From contig QKGK01000067.1 of NCBI GenBank assembly GCA_003250455.1, positions 1 to 7,732 of the forward strand: 7,732 nucleotides of DNA, read 5' to 3'. Source of the stretch: Chloroflexota bacterium. GTDB lineage: Bacteria; Chloroflexota; Anaerolineae; Anaerolineales; UBA11579. Shown here piece by piece: positions 1 to 6,784 of this stretch. Positions within the stretch are counted from its first letter, which is position 1; each line of letters starts with the position of its first letter. The notes beneath the pieces were generated by a model. The model worked only from the letters and a program-made list of their open reading frames with translations. It was not told where the DNA came from and did not search any database. Both the position numbers and the translations under genes were made by a program.

Positions 1-1
1 C

Positions 2-2116
2 CTGGATGGTTGGGTGCATCTCGATGACGATCAGACCGGAACAGGGGATGATGGGGCCGGCATCGAGACCGTTCAGGATTCTCCCGCTTGGGGTCTGGAC
101 CGCATCGACCAGCGCGCGCTCTCCCTGGACAACCGCTATATCTATGCCACCGATGCCAGCGTTGTGCATGTTTACATCCTCGACACCGGCATCCGCACCA
201 CCCATTTCGAATTTGGGCAGCGCGCCACCAACGACTTTGACGCTTTTAGTGAGCCGAGCGAAGGTGATTGCAATGGGCACGGCACCGAGGTCGCTGGCAT
301 CATTGGCGGCACCACCTACGGCGTGGCCAAGGGAGTTCGGCTGCACGGCGTGCGCGTGCTGGACTGCACTCAAGAAGGTATGTATTCCACAACCATCGCC
401 GGGGTCAACTGGGTGGCCAATAACGCCAAAAAACCAGCGGTCGCCAACATGAGCGAGGAAGATTTTTACTATGCCCCGCTGAACACCGCCGTCGAGAATG
501 CCATCAACAAGGGCATCACCTTTGTCGTCTCCGCAGGGAATGGCGATACCGACGCTTGCACACTCTCCCCGGGCAGCACTTCCACCGCCATCACCGTGGC
601 TTCAACCGACAGCAATGATTGGCGAGGTTTTTTCTCTAACTGGGGTTCCTGTATCGATCTCTTCGCTCCCGGTGACGGAATCATAACTAGTACCAACGAA
701 TCTGATACCGCCTATAAAATGCGTATGGGCACTGATTGTGCGGCTCCGCACGTGGCGGGTGTGGCAGCCCTGTACCTCTCCCAAAACCCAACTGCCTCTC
801 CCAGCAGGGTCACCAATGTGCTCCTGAGCATGGCCACCCCCGGCGTGGTCTCCGATGTCATGGGGTCTCCCAACCTGCTGCTGTATTCCCGGGTGGCCAG
901 CCTTACCGTGCCAGTGCTCCAGGCCCCCTCGGGGATCCTCACCGACCGCACTCCCACCTATCAATGGGCAAAGGTGCCCACCGCCACCCAATACCGCCTC
1001 CAACTGCGGATCGGCACCAGTGTGGTCTACAACAAGCTGGTAGAGATTTCAGCTTGTTCAGGCGGCACTTGTTCTAACACCCCCCTCGACATGCTGGCTT
1101 TCAACAAATACAACTGGCGCGTTCAGGCCCTGGTCAACGGTGTATGGCGCTCCTGGTCAACCCTTTACGGGTTCACACTGGTGAATGCGCCCACACCACT
1201 CTCACCAAACACACAGTCCCTGGATACCACCCCTACCTTCACCTGGACGAAACTGGCCGGGTCTACCCAATACCGTATCCAGCTAGTGCGGGGAGCCTCC
1301 ACGGTGTATCTCAAGGCTGCAACCTGCACGACCGCTACCTGCTCCCTCACGCCGACCAACCTGCTGGTCTATGACGACTACAAATGGCGGGCGCAGGCAA
1401 ATCTGAATGGCTTGTGGGGCGACTGGAGCTACTACCAAGACTTCGAGGTCGTGCGTCCCGGCTTTATTTCCAACTTCAACGGCGACAAGGCCGGCTGGAA
1501 GAATATTTATGGAAACTGGCCCATCTACCAGGACCAATACCTGATCTCTTCCGGCGAAGCAGGACTTTACAACTCCGTTCAGTACAACGCCCCTTACCCC
1601 ACCTTCAGCTATGAAGTCGTGATGAAGCGCGTGGGTGAATCTTCCAGCCCCAATGCGCTGTATGTCCGGGGGACACCTAACCCCCTTGACGCCTATATGG
1701 AGTGGTATACCGGCTACTTTTTCGCCTACACCAACAATGGATACTTCAGCGCATGGAGAGGCCTGGAAGGTTTTTATAATCCAATGAAGTCTTGGACCTA
1801 TTCTCCCTCTATCATTCCGGACAGCTTCAACACGCTGAAGGTAGTCGGCGTTGGCCCCAACTTTAAGTTCTACATCAACGGCACCCTGGTGTGGTCGGGG
1901 ACAAACGACAGCATCGCAAACGGGTACCCGGGGATCACCTTCTACAGCCCATACGCCCCGGGGAACAGGCTGCTGGTCAACTGGGCGCGCATCTCGACGG
2001 TCAACCTGACCGCGCAGGAGCTCGACCCCAACGAGCCGGTGGAAAGCGGGCAAATTGTGGTGGGAGGCGACAGCCCCTTTGTAAGCCCAGACTTTGATCC
2101 CGCCAACATCCAATGA
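2..2116 (+). CDS. Secreted subtilisin-like (S8, proteinase K/aqualysin-type) protein, 5'-partial, predicted catalytically inactive
   Basis: The frame is open from base 2, so the N-terminus (expected signal peptide and I9 propeptide) lies outside the window. GTG at 14 is unlikely to be the true start but is residue 1 for numbering here. The S8 domain spans about residues 25-292, opening with WGLDRIDQR. Catalytic Asp57 (DTG), His89 (NGHGT) and oxyanion Asn176 (AGN) are present. The serine motif GTSMAxPHVAG reads GTDCAAPHVAG, so Asp241 replaces the nucleophile. HGTHVAG is HGTEVAG, and the SLGG cleft motif is SEED (147-150). Cysteines 86/118 and 182/213 match the spacing of the two aqualysin I disulfides. 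Two Trp-rich Ig/Fn3-like repeats follow (about 299-391 and 392-480), then a concanavalin/LamG-like domain (about 483-671) and a short acidic tail without a visible anchor. Stop TGA is at 2114. The family is secreted; peptidase activity is doubtful, and a carbohydrate- or protein-binding role is inferred. Confidence 0.9.
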   Translation: MDGWVHLDDDQTGTGDDGAGIETVQDSPAWGLDRIDQRALSLDNRYIYATDASVVHVYILDTGIRTTHFEFGQRATNDFDAFSEPSEGDCNGHGTEVAGIIGGTTYGVAKGVRLHGVRVLDCTQEGMYSTTIAGVNWVANNAKKPAVANMSEEDFYYAPLNTAVENAINKGITFVVSAGNGDTDACTLSPGSTSTAITVASTDSNDWRGFFSNWGSCIDLFAPGDGIITSTNESDTAYKMRMGTDCAAPHVAGVAALYLSQNPTASPSRVTNVLLSMATPGVVSDVMGSPNLLLYSRVASLTVPVLQAPSGILTDRTPTYQWAKVPTATQYRLQLRIGTSVVYNKLVEISACSGGTCSNTPLDMLAFNKYNWRVQALVNGVWRSWSTLYGFTLVNAPTPLSPNTQSLDTTPTFTWTKLAGSTQYRIQLVRGASTVYLKAATCTTATCSLTPTNLLVYDDYKWRAQANLNGLWGDWSYYQDFEVVRPGFISNFNGDKAGWKNIYGNWPIYQDQYLISSGEAGLYNSVQYNAPYPTFSYEVVMKRVGESSSPNALYVRGTPNPLDAYMEWYTGYFFAYTNNGYFSAWRGLEGFYNPMKSWTYSPSIIPDSFNTLKVVGVGPNFKFYINGTLVWSGTNDSIANGYPGITFYSPYAPGNRLLVNWARISTVNLTAQELDPNEPVESGQIVVGGDSPFVSPDFDPANIQ
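908..1450 (+). repeat. Two tandem Fn3/Ig-like repeats inside the subtilase gene
   Basis: Two protein repeats of about 90 residues lie between the protease and LamG-like domains. Both run: proline-rich start, TPTxxW, a YRxQL strand, a CxxxxCS motif (Cys348/353 and Cys438/443, exactly 90 residues apart), a TPxxxL segment, then YxWRxQAxxNGxW and WS near the end. The conserved core suggests duplication of one module; the DNA copies have diverged. Similar modules occur in secreted Chloroflexota proteins and probably act as spacers or adhesion units. Each close cysteine pair could form a small disulfide loop. Confidence 0.75.
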
Positions 2117-2139
2117 GCTAAGGGAACAACTTCAATAAA

Positions 2140-2156
2140 ACCGAGTATTATTCGGT
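2140..2156 (-). terminator. Small secondary hairpin in the convergent intergenic region
   Basis: An ACCGA / TCGGT inverted repeat with a 7-nt loop. Read on the minus strand it is followed by TTTTATT, so it could back up the main terminator for the kinase transcript. The stem is only 5-6 bp, so the call is weak. Confidence 0.3.
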
Positions 2157-2163
2157 CAAGCAA

Positions 2164-2199
2164 AACAGCCCATCATGAAAATGATGGGCTGTTGTTTTT
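2164..2199. terminator. Bidirectional Rho-independent terminator between convergent genes
   Basis: A perfect 13-bp inverted repeat (2164-2176 and 2181-2193, AACAGCCCATCAT and its complement) closes a GAAA tetraloop. On the plus strand it is followed by GTTTTTC, 48 nt after the subtilase stop. On the minus strand the helix is followed by TTGCTT, preceded by the TT that ends the stem, and lies 21 nt after the kinase stop. It therefore suits termination of both convergent transcripts, with the better U-tract on the plus strand. Confidence 0.9.
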
Positions 2200-2213
2200 C
2201 TATTTCAACTTTT

Positions 2214-4439
2214 TCACGGACGGGGGAAGGGCCGCCAGGCGGGGTCGAAGTCCACAGCCTCATTGGTGGTAATGCGCATCTTGAGCTCGCCGTCATTGCG
2301 GACGATGAAAATATCGTGGTTGACGCCATCCGGCCAGCTGGCAAATGCCACCCAATGCCCGGTGGAATTAAAGTCCGGGTCCATTTCCGGCTGTTTGCTG
2401 CCAATTATATTTAACAATTCTTCCTTGTAGATCAGGTCAGAAGCCCCCAACATGCTTGCCGGCATGGTGTACAGCCTGAATATATCATTTTCCAGCAGTG
2501 GGCCGCGGGAGAACACCACCTGTCCGTTCACGGACCAGGTCGGTTTGACATAGAATTTCTCTTTTGTCCGGGCAAATACTTCCGGGATCGCTTCGGGGTC
2601 GTTCGCCATAATATACAGGTAATAGTGCGACTCCGGGTTGGCCGTAAACATGAACCGGTCGCCCTCAGGGGCCCATTCCGGGTTATAGGCAAAATTCTTT
2701 CCATAATGCAGCAGCACGATCTCCGAATCTTCTGTATCAATTCGGTAGATCCCCATCTCGGTAGCAGAATCTGCTTTCGTGAACAGCATACTTGAGCCAT
2801 TCGGCGACCAGGCCGGGTCGAAACTGCCTTCCTCCACCGCCAACTGCGTAACCTCTCTGGTCACCATATCCAGAACAAAGATGAACGTATTGGTATACAC
2901 CCGCTGATTGCGCACGCACGGGGAAATAAAGGCCAGCAAACGCCCATCCGGCGACCACGAGGGCTGACAAGCCCCAAACGGCACGTCGGTGAGCTGTTCA
3001 TACGAATTATCCTCGAACGAATACAGCCAGATCTGGGTGTTGCCACTGCGCTGAGAGGCAAATGCGATCTGCTCATCCTCCAGCGGCATTTCGAAATCCG
3101 GGGGGAGGGAGGTGGCTGTCGGCATGCTTGGCACCCGGATCTGTGTCGGGGTCAAGGTGATCGTGGGTGTCGGCGTTATCGTCGGCGTTGGGGTGATCGT
3201 GGGGGTACGCGAAGGAGCCAGGGTGAGCGTCTCTGTGGGCGAAGCGGTGGTGGTCGAGGTCGGTTCCAGCGTATCGGTGATCACGGGTTCTGTGGGCGTA
3301 TCGCTGATATCCACCCCTGGCGGCGTGGGCGTATAATCAAACACCCAGTTGAGCCAGGCAGCCGGGATCACATCATCCAGCATTTCCTTTCCGGGCATCC
3401 CGGCGGCTGTCCAGACCACACCCGCCATCAGAAGGATGGTCATTAACACCATGAAAAACCTGCGCAGGCGCCGCCAGAAAATCCGACGTCTCCGGGTGTT
3501 GGAAGATCCGGTGATCTCCGGTTCCTGTGCCCCTTTGGCATCCATCCGTTTTCCCGCGGCTACTTCGGCTACCACTTCCGGTGGGGGCGGCACCACGGTC
3601 AGCTCATCCGAACGGTCGATCTGCCGGGTGGAATTGGAAGACTGTAGCAGCGCTGCCTTGAATTCCTTGGCGCTCTGGTAGCGGTCTTCCGGATGCACCG
3701 ATAGGGCCTTCTCCACCGCCGTCCCTGCCTTGCGGGAGACACGCGGGTTGCGTTTACGGATCGGCGTCAGGTCGGCCTGGTCCATCGCTCTGGCAAGCCC
3801 GTCCTCCGGGATGGTATTGGTCAGGGCGGCATACAGGGTCGCCCCCAGCGAATACACATCCGAACGCTCGTCGGTGCGGGCGGTGCCGTACTGCTCCGGC
3901 GAAGAATACCCAGGGGTCATCGCCCGCGCGCCGGTGGTGGTCACCTGGCTCCCTTTGACGATCTTTGCCAGCCCAAAGTCCACCAGGTACACCTGGCCTT
4001 CGGGGTTGATCTTGATATTGCCGGGCTTGATATCCCGGTGCAGAATGATCGGTTTACGGGTGTGCAGGTAGTCCAGCGCATCGCAAATGGCCGCCCCGAT
4101 GATGATCACTTCCTCATCCGGCAGGGAGCCAACCCGGTCCATGCGCTGGCGCAGGTCTTCCCCCTCGATAAAGTCCATCACCATATACTGGCCCTGGCCG
4201 GCAACCTCAAAGTGGTCGATCACCCGGGGCAGGTTGGGGTGCCGCATGGTCGCCAGGATCACCGCTTCGCGGCGGAACTGGCGTGAATATTCTTCTGAGG
4301 TGAACAGGTTTTCCTTTACTGCAACATCCAACCCCAGGTTTTCATCCCTGGCGTGGTAGACAGCCCCCATCCCACCCTGGCCCAGAATTTCCAGAATGCG
4401 GTATCGGTCATTGAGTTGAGAATTTTTATCCAGGGTCAT
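2214..4439 (-). CDS. Transmembrane Ser/Thr protein kinase (Hanks/PknB type) with extracytoplasmic TolB-like propeller (kinase B)
   Basis: A 741-residue protein. The kinase domain (about 13-265) has the glycine loop GQGGMG (20-25), Lys42 in VAVKE, a likely helix-C Glu58, the catalytic loop HRDIKPGN (Asp136, Asn141), DFG at 154-156 and SPEQYG in place of APE (Glu182), so it should be active. A basic stretch (RRRRIFWRRLRR, 316-327) precedes one membrane helix (about 328-347), which fits a cytoplasmic kinase. A Pro/Thr-rich stalk (about 371-446) leads to a C-terminal propeller (about 452-741) with PD40-type motifs at 491, 540, 585, 631 and 686 and a last partial one at 731. The only ectodomain cysteines are Cys491 and Cys508. 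It lacks PASTA repeats. The ATG at 4439 puts the glycine loop at the same residue numbers as in kinase A. The Shine-Dalgarno is weak (AGGAA, about 17 nt upstream). Probable role: sensing an extracellular ligand and phosphorylating cytoplasmic targets; neither ligand nor target can be read from sequence. Confidence 0.95.
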   Translation of the reverse strand: MTLDKNSQLNDRYRILEILGQGGMGAVYHARDENLGLDVAVKENLFTSEEYSRQFRREAVILATMRHPNLPRVIDHFEVAGQGQYMVMDFIEGEDLRQRMDRVGSLPDEEVIIIGAAICDALDYLHTRKPIILHRDIKPGNIKINPEGQVYLVDFGLAKIVKGSQVTTTGARAMTPGYSSPEQYGTARTDERSDVYSLGATLYAALTNTIPEDGLARAMDQADLTPIRKRNPRVSRKAGTAVEKALSVHPEDRYQSAKEFKAALLQSSNSTRQIDRSDELTVVPPPPEVVAEVAAGKRMDAKGAQEPEITGSSNTRRRRIFWRRLRRFFMVLMTILLMAGVVWTAAGMPGKEMLDDVIPAAWLNWVFDYTPTPPGVDISDTPTEPVITDTLEPTSTTTASPTETLTLAPSRTPTITPTPTITPTPTITLTPTQIRVPSMPTATSLPPDFEMPLEDEQIAFASQRSGNTQIWLYSFEDNSYEQLTDVPFGACQPSWSPDGRLLAFISPCVRNQRVYTNTFIFVLDMVTREVTQLAVEEGSFDPAWSPNGSSMLFTKADSATEMGIYRIDTEDSEIVLLHYGKNFAYNPEWAPEGDRFMFTANPESHYYLYIMANDPEAIPEVFARTKEKFYVKPTWSVNGQVVFSRGPLLENDIFRLYTMPASMLGASDLIYKEELLNIIGSKQPEMDPDFNSTGHWVAFASWPDGVNHDIFIVRNDGELKMRITTNEAVDFDPAWRPFPRP
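3145..3210 (-). repeat. 18-bp degenerate tandem repeat encoding the Thr/Pro stalk
   Basis: About 3.7 copies of an 18-bp unit (3145-3162, 3163-3180, 3181-3198, partial 3199-3210) encode the six-residue repeat ITPTPT in the stalk of kinase B. Copies differ mostly at third codon positions, so the amino-acid pattern is better kept than the DNA. The stalk of kinase A is Pro/Thr/Glu-rich but lacks this regular unit. Confidence 0.7.
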
Positions 4440-4481
4440 AAAAATTTTACTTTTCGTTCCTGAAAAGCTATTTCTTCCAAT

Positions 4482-4508
4482 AAAAACAAGGCGGAAGTTC
4501 CCGCTTTG
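4482..4508 (-). terminator. Terminator-like hairpin between the two kinase genes, possible attenuator
   Basis: On the minus strand, CAAAGCGG and CCGCCTTG (one A-C mismatch) form an 8-position stem around the loop GAACTT, followed at once by TTTTTATT. It lies about 107 nt after the kinase A stop and 42 nt before the kinase B ATG. It could end the upstream transcript. Both promoter candidates of this gap lie upstream of it, so it could also act as a leader attenuator for kinase B. Confidence 0.55.
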
Positions 4509-4526
4509 CCGGACTCACACGTCCAA

Positions 4527-4535
4527 ATTGTACCA
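4527..4535 (-). promoter_or_regulatory. Candidate extended -10 promoter (TGGTACAAT) for kinase B
   Basis: TGGTACAAT on the minus strand matches the extended -10 form TGnTATAAT with one change. No good -35 box is visible at 16-18 nt; the best is TTCTGA at 16 nt. Transcription would start near 4520, about 12 nt before the hairpin at 4508. Motif-based only. Confidence 0.35.
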
Positions 4536-4596
4536 TTCTGTTCAGGTTTCAGAAATTCAATATCCGTGCAGATCCATGCACCTTGCATAAGCGCAA

Positions 4597-4605
4597 ATTA
4601 TACCA
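4597..4605 (-). promoter_or_regulatory. Candidate extended -10 promoter (TGGTATAAT) for kinase B
   Basis: TGGTATAAT on the minus strand is a perfect extended -10 element, 10 nt after the kinase A stop codon. The hexamer 17 nt upstream is a poor -35 match and lies inside the kinase A coding end. Transcription from here would give a leader of about 150 nt carrying the second -10 candidate and the terminator-like hairpin. The rest of the 176-nt gap holds no gene that I can support. Confidence 0.5.
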
Positions 4606-4615
4606 AAGGACAAAA

Positions 4616-6718
4616 TTAAGGCACAGGCTGCCAATCCGGGTCGAAGTCGTTGGCTTCGTCCAGGATCAGCGGGGTCAATTCGGCGCCGTTGATCCGCATC
4701 AGGTAAATATCCAGCCTGGCAGCGTTGTTATTGGCAGAAAAGACAATCCAGTGCCCGTCCGGGGAAACATCCGCCTCCCGCATGCCCATGATATTTTCGG
4801 AAATACGGAAATTGCTGATCCCGGAATTTGTCCCACCATCCCGCCAGTTGGTGCCCATTATCCTGGGAATCCCGCTGCCGGACGGATCAAATTGGGTGAA
4901 GACCACCAGGTCGCCATCCGGCCCCCAGACGGGTTCCACGTTGGTCTTGGTATTATCCTTGGTCAATTCCACCACATTGCTGCCGTCCAAATTCATCGTC
5001 CACACGCTGCCGCGGCCGGTCACCCGGTTGGAGGCAAAAATGATCCTGCTTGCATCCGGGGCCCATTCCGGCTGGTAGTCGGTGGTGACATTGTCTGAAA
5101 GATTGGTGGTCTCGCCGGTGTCAATGTCCAGCATCCAGATCTGCGGGCGGTTGAAATCCCGCACGGTCGTAAAGACGATGCGGTTATCCACCGGGGACCA
5201 TGCCGGGTCGTAATCGCCGATCGGGGACGACTTCAGCGGGGTCATCCCGCTGCCGTCCATATTGATCATAAACAGGGAAGAACCCTCATAGCGCTGCTGG
5301 TTGGCCTTGCACGGCGCAATGAACGCCAGCCGCGTCCCGTCATAAGACCAGGTCGGCTGACAGGCCCCGCCAGGGATATTGGTGATCTGGGTGGTCTCCT
5401 GGGTGGTGAGGTCATAAAGGTAGATCTGCGCCTCACCTGTCCGGTTGGAGGCAAATGCAATCATCCCGGTGCCGCCTGTGGCGGTTGGCAGGGGGGCTGC
5501 CGGTTCGGTCGCCTCCGGCGTATCGGTTGGCAGAGGTTCTTCGGTCGGGGTATCCGTGGGAATCACTTCAGTTGTTGGCGTGTTGGATGGCTCGGCCGTA
5601 TCCGTCGCTGCAACCGCTGCAATCGTATTTGTGGGCAGGGCTGCTTCGCTGGTGGGGGTTCCCCCACCCAGCAGGTTGGACACCACCAATACCGCCAGCA
5701 CAGCGATCACGATCACCGCCCCAATCCCCCCCGCAATGTACAGCGGGCTCAGGTTCCGCCGGGGAGCGGATGGTGTCCCCGCAGACGGAAAACTACCCGC
5801 AGCATAATCCTTTGGAGCAATGGTTTCAGCAGAAGCGTCTGCCACCACTGTCGCCCCCAGGGGCGGCGGGGCAACAGTCACTTCTCCCCGCGCCATTTGG
5901 CGGGTCACGGTATCGCTAGCATCCAGCAAGGCGCGCTTCAATTCCGCCCCGGTCTGGTAGCGGTCTTCGGATTTCGCATTCAAGGCCTTCTCGATCACCT
6001 GAGCGAATTCCTCGGTCACCTTGGGGTTTCTGTCCCGCACAGGGGTCAATTTCGTCTGGTTGATCGCCACTGCCAGACCATCTTCCGGGGGGTAGCCGGT
6101 CAGGGCGGTATACAGCGTAGCCCCCAGGGAGAATATATCGCTGCGGGCATCCGTGCGGGCGGTACCGTATTGTTCCGGCGGAGAATACCCCGGCGTAAGC
6201 CCGCGTGCGCCGGTGGCGGTCATCTGCCCGCCTTCTACCTGCTTGGCCAGCCCAAAGTCCACCAGGTAGACCTGCCCGTTGGGAGTGACACGGATATTGC
6301 CCGGCTTAATATCCCGGTGCAGCACCGGGGGCGTCAGGCTGTGCAAATAATTTAACGCATCCGAGATAGCGATCCCGATGAGCACAACTTCCTTTTCAGG
6401 CAGCGCGCCCAGGCGCTGCAAGCGCATCTTCAGGTCTTCGCCTTCAATAAAGTCCATCACCAGGTACTGTCCCTGGCCTTCAACCACAAAATGGTCGGTC
6501 ACGCGCGGCAGGTTGGGGTGCCGCAGACCGGCCAGGATGGTGGCTTCCCGGCGGAACTGCTCAATAGCGTCTTCGTCCTCCAGCAGGTTCTCTTTCACAG
6601 CCACATACACACCCAGGCTTTCGTCCATAGCGGTATAAACTGCGCCCATCCCCCCCTTGCCCAGTGTTCCCTGGATGCGATACCTGCCGCGAAGTAAGCT
6701 GTCTTTTTCTAATTCCAT
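4616..6718 (-). CDS. Transmembrane Ser/Thr protein kinase (Hanks/PknB type) with extracytoplasmic TolB-like propeller (kinase A)
   Basis: A 700-residue protein from the ATG at 6718. An in-frame TTG at 6745 would add nine residues but has no close ribosome site. From the ATG, the glycine loop GKGGMG (20-25), Lys42, HRDIKPGN (Asp136, Asn141), DFG (154-156) and Glu182 of PPEQYG fall at exactly the same residue numbers as in kinase B, which supports this start and an ungapped paralogous pair. All expected catalytic residues are present. One hydrophobic membrane helix spans about 326-350, preceded by a basic pair; a Pro/Thr/Glu-rich stalk (about 362-415) follows. The ectodomain (about 418-700) has PD40-type motifs near 453, 503, 548, 594 and 646 and a closing FDPDWQP at 692. 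The protein has only two cysteines, Cys453 and Cys470, both in the propeller and matching the kinase B pair. It lies 66 nt after the zinc-ribbon gene and is probably co-transcribed with it. Ligand and substrates are unknown. Confidence 0.95.
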   Translation of the reverse strand: MELEKDSLLRGRYRIQGTLGKGGMGAVYTAMDESLGVYVAVKENLLEDEDAIEQFRREATILAGLRHPNLPRVTDHFVVEGQGQYLVMDFIEGEDLKMRLQRLGALPEKEVVLIGIAISDALNYLHSLTPPVLHRDIKPGNIRVTPNGQVYLVDFGLAKQVEGGQMTATGARGLTPGYSPPEQYGTARTDARSDIFSLGATLYTALTGYPPEDGLAVAINQTKLTPVRDRNPKVTEEFAQVIEKALNAKSEDRYQTGAELKRALLDASDTVTRQMARGEVTVAPPPLGATVVADASAETIAPKDYAAGSFPSAGTPSAPRRNLSPLYIAGGIGAVIVIAVLAVLVVSNLLGGGTPTSEAALPTNTIAAVAATDTAEPSNTPTTEVIPTDTPTEEPLPTDTPEATEPAAPLPTATGGTGMIAFASNRTGEAQIYLYDLTTQETTQITNIPGGACQPTWSYDGTRLAFIAPCKANQQRYEGSSLFMINMDGSGMTPLKSSPIGDYDPAWSPVDNRIVFTTVRDFNRPQIWMLDIDTGETTNLSDNVTTDYQPEWAPDASRIIFASNRVTGRGSVWTMNLDGSNVVELTKDNTKTNVEPVWGPDGDLVVFTQFDPSGSGIPRIMGTNWRDGGTNSGISNFRISENIMGMREADVSPDGHWIVFSANNNAARLDIYLMRINGAELTPLILDEANDFDPDWQPVP

Positions 6719-6730
6719 ACCGTCAATGAT

Positions 6731-6736
6731 TCCTTC
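6731..6736 (-). promoter_or_regulatory. Ribosome binding site supporting the ATG start of kinase A
   Basis: GAAGGA within AAAGAAGGAA on the minus strand lies 12 nt upstream of the ATG at 6718. The spacing is slightly long. The alternative TTG at 6745 has its nearest purine-rich run (AAGGAAGGAA) more than 20 nt away, so the ATG is preferred. Confidence 0.5.
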
Positions 6737-6784
6737 TTTACCCAACTTGCGCCAGGCTAATGGAATTCCTTCCTTTTTGCCTGT

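Noticed and set aside
716..760. Frameshift or simple indel error explaining the lost catalytic serine
   Set aside because: The frame is continuous on both sides and no single-base insertion or deletion restores GTSMA; both Ser and Met codons differ by multiple bases.
1283..2113. 276-codon open frame on the minus strand opposite the subtilase C-terminal region
   Set aside because: It is a shadow of the plus-strand gene: no ribosome site or recognisable domain, while the plus frame carries clear family motifs and repeats.
3145..3210. CRISPR-like or regulatory direct repeats
   Set aside because: The 18-bp units are contiguous without spacers and encode the ITPTPT stalk in frame, so they are coding low complexity.
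4583..5098. 171-codon plus-strand open frame over the end of kinase A
   Set aside because: It lies antisense to conserved PD40 propeller motifs and has low-complexity composition typical of a shadow frame.
6719..6745. TTG at 6745 as the start of kinase A
   Set aside because: There is no close ribosome site, and the ATG at 6718 aligns exactly with the start of kinase B.
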